A stretch of 12,568 nucleotides of DNA from Angelakisella sp. (GTDB lineage Bacteria; Bacillota; Clostridia; Oscillospirales; Ruminococcaceae), in the NCBI GenBank assembly GCA_020024515.1, contig JAHHTR010000057.1:1-12568 (forward strand), read 5' to 3'. A model generated the notes under the pieces. That model was not told the origin of the DNA. It searched no databases and saw only the letters and a program-made list of their open reading frames with translations. The first letter of the stretch is position 1. Every line of letters begins with the position of its first letter. Shown piece after piece: positions 7,487 to 12,568 of the stretch. Both the position numbers and the translations under genes were made by a program.

Positions 7487-7775
7487 CTTCAGCATAAATC
7501 AGATAATCTACCCTATTGTATTATTTTAAATGCCAATTTGCTTAATGATTGACAAACTTACCTTTACTAGGCTGCGCCAAAGTTGCCCCAAAATCATACA
7601 AATATCACGGTACGTAGCTGATACTGACAGGGGGATAATTTATTACTGATTATCTTTATCTATCCGTTTTTCTATTAGGCTACTAATCTGATATTTTCTA
7701 TTCGCTACATCTATTTATTTTTTGAATCATGCAAGAAACCTTGTTGATGTTTATAAAAGAGAAATTATAGAGGAT

Positions 7776-7803
7776 CTTATGGCGGCATAATAACCGCCAT
7801 AGG
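7776..7803. terminator. GC-rich hairpin downstream of the CBASS operon
   Basis: TATGGCGG (7778-7785) and CCGCCATA (7794-7801) pair perfectly around an 8-nt loop, and the stem extends to 10 bp with one G-T pair. It lies about 92 nt past the SLATT stop and is the strongest stem on that side, so it may end or protect the operon transcript. No T run follows on the minus strand, so an intrinsic terminator is not shown. Confidence 0.35.
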
Positions 7804-7894
7804 AGAAGAATACTTGCGACACAAGCTAATTTTTATGTTTTTATGGCATCTTTTATAAGATTGTCATCAATCGCCTAATTATTTATTAGATTAA

Positions 7895-8455
7895 TCACAT
7901 TTGCAAATTATCAGAAATAATCTGCTTTATCTCTTCATTAGTAGTAGTGGATTCTTGTTTTATTTTTAAGGCTTTTGCAGCTTTATCTACAGCTTCTTTA
8001 GATGTATATGGCACAATTCCAGAATATATAATATTTTCAATTTTTTCTAATTGTGTACGTTTTTCTGACATTTGTTCTTTTGAATACAATCCTCCTTTAA
8101 TATCAGATAACAGAGCTGAATATTGATTTCTCAAATCGTGCATAATTGCTGCGAATCGCTCGTTCTCAGATGCTTTTTTTTCTAAATTTTCAGCTTTATA
8201 TTTCACAGTAAAATATGTTAGTGTTAATGAAGCTAAAGCCATTAATGGAACTATTAAATTTTCAGGTAACCACTTGAATATATTAGTAATAGCGGAAGCA
8301 GATACTATCACAGATAAGACTGAGAGAACATTGTTCTGTAATTTTTTATTCCTTAAGTATATGTCTGTTTGACATAAATGAATTTTATGTGTCCAAATTA
8401 CTTTCGTATATCTCTCCAGTATTTCTCTATAAATTATTTTAATTTGATCATCCAT
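7895..8455 (-). CDS. CBASS effector with SLATT two-transmembrane domain
   Basis: This 186-aa protein has a charged N-terminal helix (1-42), two hydrophobic segments at about 43-60 (LSVLSVIVSASAITNIF) and 67-84 (LIVPLMALASLTLTYF), and a C-terminal helical, coiled-coil-like region (85-186) rich in Glu and Lys. This is the layout of SLATT domains, two-TM modules associated with SMODS and SLOG proteins. They are predicted to sit in the inner membrane and form or disrupt pores once a nucleotide signal binds. The gene starts 4 nt after the CD-NTase stop, which makes it the effector of that synthase. The length is typical of single-domain SLATT proteins. The signal-binding surface cannot be read from the sequence. 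The family call is strong by context and good by sequence. Confidence 0.82.
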   Translation of the reverse strand: MDDQIKIIYREILERYTKVIWTHKIHLCQTDIYLRNKKLQNNVLSVLSVIVSASAITNIFKWLPENLIVPLMALASLTLTYFTVKYKAENLEKKASENERFAAIMHDLRNQYSALLSDIKGGLYSKEQMSEKRTQLEKIENIIYSGIVPYTSKEAVDKAAKALKIKQESTTTNEEIKQIISDNLQM

Positions 8456-8459
8456 ATCT

Positions 8460-9269
8460 TTATTCTTTAGACATATAATTTAAAACTTTTCTTAAAGTGT
8501 CAACACAATCTGACGTTTCAACAAGCATACCACTACCTGGAGCCGTTAAATGGAAACTCCAAATCGGACATAGAGAATACAACCTATTCTCATAGATCCC
8601 TTTTTCAATATTACTACTTTGTTCTCCATCTCTTAACCAATGCCAACTTCCAATATTGTGATATACAAAACTATCAATAACAATACCGGGAAGGTGATAG
8701 CTACTGAAATAATTATCTCTAATTTCTCTCATATGTTTACATGTATCAAACAACAATCCATTGCTTAGCTGGTTGAGATTTTTCATTGCTTCTTGTTCCT
8801 CCTTTGGTGCTGTCGTTAACCAATTTCCTCCCATATTTGTATCTGGATAATCATATTGACCATTCCAGTTGCCCCAATAGTCTATTTTGCGAAATGCAGG
8901 TAAAATTTCAAATCGGATACCATCTGTAAAATCAATTACTACTACCTGACCATCTGCATGTATGTCACTAAAAGGATAAGTCTGTTTAATAGCATTTTTG
9001 AGAGCTTGTAACAATCGGGATTGTCCATTTCCTTTCAAACTATCAAACCTATTATATTCTTCCCTTGGCAACTCAACCAATATGTCAATATCACTTGTGT
9101 CTATAGCTGTTCCTCTTCCATAAGAACCAACATACATACTATGAGCTGTATCACTATTTATCTGCCAAAATTCAGAATTAACTGCTTTGGTAATACGTTT
9201 ATATCTTTTCGATACCAAAGAGCATTGCTCAGCACTAATTATTTCGCCTCGTTTTCTTACTAAATCCAT
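8460..9269 (-). CDS. CD-NTase (SMODS) cyclic oligonucleotide synthase of a CBASS system
   Basis: This 269-aa nucleotidyltransferase carries the pol-beta signature GSYGRGTAIDTSDIDI (48-63), with GS at 48-49 and metal-binding D60 and D62. The third acidic residue is probably E121 in RFEILPAF; many relatives have Asp there. The C-terminal half holds the helical SMODS core (SNGLLFDTCKHMREIRDNY). CD-NTases make cyclic di- or trinucleotides on phage infection, which activate a membrane effector. The frame opens at a TTG (9278), but the ATG at 9269 is the more likely start. The SLATT effector follows after 4 nt. No Cap2/Cap3 or HORMA/TRIP13 partners are present, so it looks like a minimal type I CBASS. 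The gene begins 57 nt after the RloB-like gene with no clear promoter of its own. The product nucleotide cannot be predicted here. Confidence 0.9.
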   Translation of the reverse strand: MDLVRKRGEIISAEQCSLVSKRYKRITKAVNSEFWQINSDTAHSMYVGSYGRGTAIDTSDIDILVELPREEYNRFDSLKGNGQSRLLQALKNAIKQTYPFSDIHADGQVVVIDFTDGIRFEILPAFRKIDYWGNWNGQYDYPDTNMGGNWLTTAPKEEQEAMKNLNQLSNGLLFDTCKHMREIRDNYFSSYHLPGIVIDSFVYHNIGSWHWLRDGEQSSNIEKGIYENRLYSLCPIWSFHLTAPGSGMLVETSDCVDTLRKVLNYMSKE

Positions 9270-9326
9270 ATTACTCAAATATTAATATATAATATAAAAA
9301 TCATTTATTAAGTAACTTCATTAACT

Positions 9327-10154
9327 TCATTTTTCTCGCATTTCTTTCCTTTGTTCTTCTTTCTTTTTCAAAAAAGAGTCATATTCTTTATTATTGTCAT
9401 TCATTATCTCAATTAGATATTCAGCCATCTCATGTATTTGGGTGGCAAAAAGAACTGGAATATTATTTTCATCAACATCATAATGCATCCGACTATTTCT
9501 TATGCCAGTTGTCATGTGCTCAAAAGCCTGGCAAGGATTCAAACCACCTAATTTCAATTTCGGACCTAAAGATTTCAACTTTTTACTACGAGTTCTTATC
9601 GATTCTGACTTTAAACATTCTAAATCTTTTTCTGGATTATTCAAATAACAATAATACAGCCAGACTTCAAAACATGGATTACTTATTATCCATTCTCCCA
9701 TCTGTTCGTTAGAATTGGTTGCCAGGATTTTTACTAGCTGATCATAGAATTCATCAACGTCCGAAAGTAAATAAACTTTATCAGTTGCATCAAGATGATA
9801 CAACTGAACACCTATCTTAAATTCACCAGCAGACTGGATTTTCTTCCACCTTTCTTCCATCTGATAAGGTTGTAAACCCTGTCTTTCCTCAGACATAAAC
9901 GCAACTCTTAATGAGTGAATATTACGCTGCCTGATTAGTTCCTTAAGAAAATCTTTTTCGCGTTTTTCTCCTCCTGAAAGTACAAACACAAGACTAGTAG
10001 ATAAAACTCCTTCTTCTTTTCTATACGCAGATGGAATTTCTGATTTTATAGTAGATAAGTCTTCATCACTAACTTTTCCATGAACTTCATGAAACGAAAC
10101 ACGGGGAGTTAACTCGGGATTCCCTTTTGAATAAGACAATTTTGATAAATCCAT
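9327..10154 (-). CDS. RloB/AbiLii-like protein with TOPRIM-type motifs
   Basis: This 275-aa protein matches the RloB-like family (PF13707). An acidic LSGGEKREKDFLKEL segment (59-73) contains E63, and YLLSDVDEFYDQL (128-140) contains D132 and D134, the E...DxD pattern of TOPRIM-type nucleases. The family hallmark SNPCFEVWLYY (158-168) follows, and the C-terminus is a charged helix (about 255-275). RloB is regularly encoded next to an RloA ATPase, here 12 nt upstream; the pair corresponds to AbiLi/AbiLii and resembles other ATPase plus TOPRIM defence pairs such as PARIS and OLD/Gabija. The likely role is a nuclease effector released or activated by the ATPase. The stop codon lies in a 9-bp tandem duplication (AACTTCATT twice at 9314-9331). 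The next gene is the CD-NTase. Confidence 0.85.
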   Translation of the reverse strand: MDLSKLSYSKGNPELTPRVSFHEVHGKVSDEDLSTIKSEIPSAYRKEEGVLSTSLVFVLSGGEKREKDFLKELIRQRNIHSLRVAFMSEERQGLQPYQMEERWKKIQSAGEFKIGVQLYHLDATDKVYLLSDVDEFYDQLVKILATNSNEQMGEWIISNPCFEVWLYYCYLNNPEKDLECLKSESIRTRSKKLKSLGPKLKLGGLNPCQAFEHMTTGIRNSRMHYDVDENNIPVLFATQIHEMAEYLIEIMNDNNKEYDSFLKKKEEQRKEMREK

Positions 10155-10166
10155 ATTTCACCAGAT

Positions 10167-11477
10167 TTACATATTTAAATTTCCTACAAACGGAATAGCT
10201 CCATAGCGACCTTCCATATAACCATTTTCTATATTGATTGTATTATGTACCTTAAAGTCATTAAGTGAATACATATGACTGCCGCCATATTGTTTCTCTA
10301 CCATCCAAACTTCATCTGTACGCAAGAATTCTTGATTAAGCAGACATGTCTGGTGTGTCGTAAAAATTAATTGGCCATTTGTTCCTTGCTTTGAAAAATA
10401 GCGGACTAATTCACGAACCAAATGGGGATGTATACTATGGTCTATTTCATCAATAAGTACTGTCTTGTGTGATTTAATAGCGTCATACAATGCGGGAACA
10501 AGCGATAATAGACGAACAGTACCATCAGATTGAGCCAAAATATCCATATTTTTTGAGAATCCATTCTCTCCAAATTGTTTGAACATTATCTGACTTATTT
10601 TCTGTACTCCATTCTCTACGCTAATGTCTATTGTATTCCTAAAATCTACGACTTGTGACAATACCCCTGTACGCATTTCCCGCAGTTTGTCCATTGGTAT
10701 ATCGTTACAACTGTGTGTACTTGCCCAATCTTCGAAATTTTCAGTCTCAACTGTTACATCCTCTATACCTAGATCTATAACCTTAAAAAGTTCTGATGCA
10801 AACCTATTAATATCTTTGTCATTCTTAAATATTCCAATTAATGCGGGATTAAACGAATGCAAACCAATAATTGTCAACTCTTCTTTAAACCATTTTTGTG
10901 CTATACTAATATTTTGATCAGACAGCACAGGCATATCATTATTTATAGTCAATAGACTTGCAAAAGGACTTTTTTCAATCCAGCCTATAATCATATTCTT
11001 GATTTCATCAGAAGGTTCTACAGCATAATTTATTTGGGCTCCCCGACGTGTGAAAATATTCTTATTTTCTTCTGAGCCTAGACCTGAAATCTGAAGACTC
11101 TCGAATGTTATTCCCCTATTCGCAACTTCTACCGAGTAAATAAAAGGGACTCCTGATTTAGTTATAAATTCTATAGTCAATGCTAAAGATTCTGTTTCCG
11201 CATTTTCTTGCAATGCAAAAATGTATTTCTCTATCTTTTCTTTATTAAGAAAATTTTTATTTGACGCAAGTTCCTTTAAAAAATCCGCACCCTTCAACAA
11301 ATTAGATTTTCCAGCTCCGTTTGAACCATAGATAGCAGCCATCTTAAGAACTGGTAATTTATCATTGAACATTGAAATATGATTAGACAAAGAAGTTCTT
11401 TTCATATTCGGAAACATATCAAACTGAACTTCTTCTTTAAATGATAGAAAATTTTTTAATATTACACGGAGTATCAT
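10167..11477 (-). CDS. ABC/AAA_15-type ATPase, RloA/AbiLi-like
   Basis: This 436-aa ATPase begins with the family start MILRVILKNFLSFKE. Walker A is GSNGAGKSN (51-59), an ABC-signature-like LAQSDGTVRLLSL lies at 314-326, Walker B is TVLIDEID (339-346), and the switch histidine is in FTTHQ (372-376, H375). This is the AAA_15/AAA_21 arrangement of OLD-like and RloA ATPases, with the middle region (70-310) serving as lid and coiled insertion. It has no TOPRIM of its own; the partner gene 12 nt downstream supplies it. The open frame extends to 11579, but those 34 codons lie upstream of the -7 box and partly inside the palindrome, so the ATG at 11477 is chosen. The gene leads the four-gene operon. 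Its likely role is sensing and ATP-dependent control of the RloB-like nuclease. Confidence 0.88.
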   Translation of the reverse strand: MILRVILKNFLSFKEEVQFDMFPNMKRTSLSNHISMFNDKLPVLKMAAIYGSNGAGKSNLLKGADFLKELASNKNFLNKEKIEKYIFALQENAETESLALTIEFITKSGVPFIYSVEVANRGITFESLQISGLGSEENKNIFTRRGAQINYAVEPSDEIKNMIIGWIEKSPFASLLTINNDMPVLSDQNISIAQKWFKEELTIIGLHSFNPALIGIFKNDKDINRFASELFKVIDLGIEDVTVETENFEDWASTHSCNDIPMDKLREMRTGVLSQVVDFRNTIDISVENGVQKISQIMFKQFGENGFSKNMDILAQSDGTVRLLSLVPALYDAIKSHKTVLIDEIDHSIHPHLVRELVRYFSKQGTNGQLIFTTHQTCLLNQEFLRTDEVWMVEKQYGGSHMYSLNDFKVHNTINIENGYMEGRYGAIPFVGNLNM

Positions 11478-11541
11478 AAATTCGAATTTTAATGTTAAAT
11501 ATCTATTACTTAAATGTGTGAGAGCCTTAGTGATTCTTTTG

Positions 11542-11573
11542 CAAATGTATATAAAATACTTTATCTGTGAAAA
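11542..11573 (-). promoter_or_regulatory. Promoter of the RloAB-CBASS operon
   Basis: TACATTTG (11549-11542, minus strand) matches the Bacteroidetes -7 consensus TAnnTTTG exactly, and TTTTC (11573-11569) stands 19 nt upstream in the -33 position. Transcription would start near 11535, giving a leader of about 58 nt before the ATG at 11477. It is the only good promoter found for the four genes. Confidence 0.6.
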
Positions 11574-11596
11574 TTTCACGTGAAATTTTCACAGAT
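11563..11596. promoter_or_regulatory. Perfect 34-bp palindrome over the -33 region
   Basis: ATCTGTGAAAATTTCAC (11563-11579) is followed with no spacer by its exact reverse complement (11580-11596). Symmetry stops abruptly at both ends. The palindrome ends 13 nt before the -7 box of the RloA promoter and covers its -33 region, which is where a repressor dimer or tetramer would act. No regulator gene is in the window, so control by one of the system's own proteins or by an unlinked factor is possible. It could also form a cruciform. Confidence 0.65.
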
Positions 11597-11874
11597 TTAT
11601 GTTCGTTTTTTAATATACACAGCCTACTTTTAGGCATTATCATAACAATCACTTATATATGAGATATTTATTAATAGAATGTGACTAAAAAACAATCAAA
11701 AGGTTTGATATATAAACTTATAACGAGCACTGTAAACATCTGCAAATGCTGGGCAAATATGGTTAAAAAGAGAAAGCACAAAGTATCATTAGGAATCACG
11801 GGAAAAACATGCATTAATCATACTTTAAACTTTCTGTTCTTTGCAGATGGTGCTTTCCAAAAAAGAAAGGATTT

Positions 11875-12180
11875 GGTTTAGTTTAGTCCTGTATTATATA
11901 TACAAAAACTAAACTAAACTGCTTTTCATAGAGGAGCAGATTTTTCTTTTTTTTGAATGCAATGATCTTTTAAGAGTGGTGAATTTAGAGGTGGTTTAGG
12001 GGCCAAAAGTCAAGAAAAACATAAAAAATTCACATTTTTGTAGATTTTTGCAAGTAGCTGTAATTTTTATGTCCCTGTTTTGTTCCTCGAGATTTTTGGA
12101 TTTTAAAAACTATCGTTGTAGTATATTGATATACAGCTTATTACAAAATCTAAAGTTTCTACAGCCCACACTCTGCGTGG
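11875..12180 (+). repeat. Flanking element, right copy
   Basis: GTTTAGTTTAG (11876-11886) and CTAAACTAAAC (11909-11919) repeat the left copy with the same 22-nt spacer. TTTGCAAGTAGCT (12047-12059), TGATATACAG (12127-12136) and CTGCGTGG (12173-12180) follow. The head sits 5,234 nt from its left counterpart in direct orientation. Direct repeats of this kind could support excision of the intervening operon, or could mark where a cassette was inserted. Confidence 0.7.
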
Positions 12181-12331
12181 AAATAATTGCATTTTCCTAT
12201 TTTGAAAATACATATAAACAAAACTATAAGAAGAGCAAATATAGGACAATAATAACGATGTAAATCAAGCTGTTCAATATCTGCTTTTCTTTTTAAGCAC
12301 ATACGTTCCTGGCATTATATTTTATTTACCT

Positions 12332-12339
12332 TATCTTTG
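12332..12339 (+). promoter_or_regulatory. Possible plus-strand -7 box
   Basis: TATCTTTG matches the Bacteroidetes -7 consensus. No clear -33 box precedes it, and only a 22-codon frame (from 12366) follows inside the window, so it would serve a gene to the right of the window if it is real. Confidence 0.25.
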
Positions 12340-12520
12340 TCATTGGATTATCATTTCTTTTGTTCATGAGTGATAAAAAACTGTCACTTATAGAAAATAT
12401 TTTGTCACCTGCCCCCTTCCTCTTAGGGATTTAATTTGACTTCATATTATTTTTATTTGCACGTAGTTTTATACATGTATTTTTTATAAATGAGATTTGT
12501 AAAATTACTATCTATGAACT

Positions 12521-12562
12521 CGTTGGCGGAATTAAATCAGCGCATATTTAACTCTGCCAATG
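12521..12562. repeat. IS-like inverted repeat at right edge
   Basis: TTGGCGGAATTAAAT (12523-12537) and ATTTAACTCTGCCAA (12546-12560) are inverted repeats matching at 13 of 15 positions around an 8-nt loop. A C-G pair lies outside them. The structure mirrors the left window edge, a short imperfect inverted pair, and may be the end of another insertion sequence or an attachment site. Confidence 0.35.
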
Positions 12563-12568
12563 GGTTTG

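Larger units (their letters stand above)
6166..7894. other. Long noncoding gap between defence blocks
   Basis: No convincing gene is seen on either strand in this 1.7-kb stretch. The best open frame (minus strand, 6994-7197, TTG start) overlaps hairpins and GGGACAA repeats and is probably not coding. The stretch holds the left copy of the flanking element (6641-6925), nested inverted repeats (6962-7018), the TTGTCCCT cluster (7099-7178), hairpins at 6343, 7216 and 7776, and a terminator-like hairpin at 7441. This density of structured repeats suggests a recombination or integration region, or the eroded end of a mobile element. Confidence 0.6.
11597..12568. other. Noncoding right end
   Basis: No supported gene is seen in this 970-nt stretch. 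A plus-strand frame with a GTG start (11681-11881) runs into the repeat and has no protein character. The region holds a small hairpin GCCTA-CTTT-TAGGC (11622-11635), the right copy of the flanking element (11875-12180), a TTTGCACGTAGTT motif (12456-12468), a possible plus-strand promoter near 12332 and an IS-like inverted repeat (12521-12562). Confidence 0.55.

Noticed and set aside
9270..9300. Separate promoter for the CD-NTase
   Set aside because: The only candidate (AATATTTG) is imperfect and lies about 9 nt from the start codon, with no -33 box.
11681..11881. 66-codon plus-strand frame
   Set aside because: It has a GTG start without a ribosome binding site, runs into the flanking element and shows no domain character.
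12048..12263. 71-codon plus-strand frame
   Set aside because: It overlaps the conserved TTTGCA, TGATATACAG and CTGCGTGG blocks of the repeat, which also occur in a noncoding setting in the left copy.

Overview
The window is AT-rich DNA that looks like an accessory defence island of a Bacteroidales bacterium (Bacteroides, Prevotella or a relative). The clues are the low GC, weak ribosome binding sites, a TAnnTTTG-type -7 promoter box upstream of the right-hand operon, and the gene families present. This assignment is inferred from sequence style, not from a database match. All supported genes lie on the minus strand and read from right to left. Nearly all belong to families known from or linked to anti-phage defence.

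Right-hand block (about 7.9-11.5 kb): a compact four-gene run. It encodes an ABC/AAA_15-type ATPase (RloA/AbiLi-like), an RloB/AbiLii-like protein with TOPRIM-type acidic motifs, a CD-NTase of CBASS type, and a two-transmembrane SLATT effector. Gaps are 12, 57 and 4 nt, and one Bacteroidetes-style promoter lies upstream with a perfect 34-bp palindrome over its -33 region. A CBASS pair therefore appears to be co-transcribed with an ATPase/TOPRIM-like pair. The block is flanked by two collinear, diverged copies of a noncoding element (about 6641-6925 and 11875-12180). This suggests it entered, or could leave, as a cassette of about 5.2 kb.

Left-hand block (about 0-6.1 kb): a DUF4143-type ATPase, a 47-codon ORF, a SIR2 protein, a HerA-like ATPase split into two frames at an A5 run, and a 70-aa KTSC protein. 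The SIR2 and HerA genes form a SIR2-HerA anti-phage pair, and KTSC starts 12 nt after HerA. After a 213-nt gap comes the N-terminal third or so of a nuclease-STAND NTPase. Its reading frame ends exactly where an IS-like inverted-repeat terminus begins at the window edge.

The 1.7-kb gap (6.17-7.89 kb) and the right end (11.6-12.57 kb) hold no convincing gene. They are rich in hairpins, short repeated motifs (TTTGCAnGTAGYT, TTGTCCCT) and the flanking element copies. The overall picture is a layered defence island with one probably inactivated system (HerA frameshift), one truncated system (STAND) and one apparently intact composite operon.
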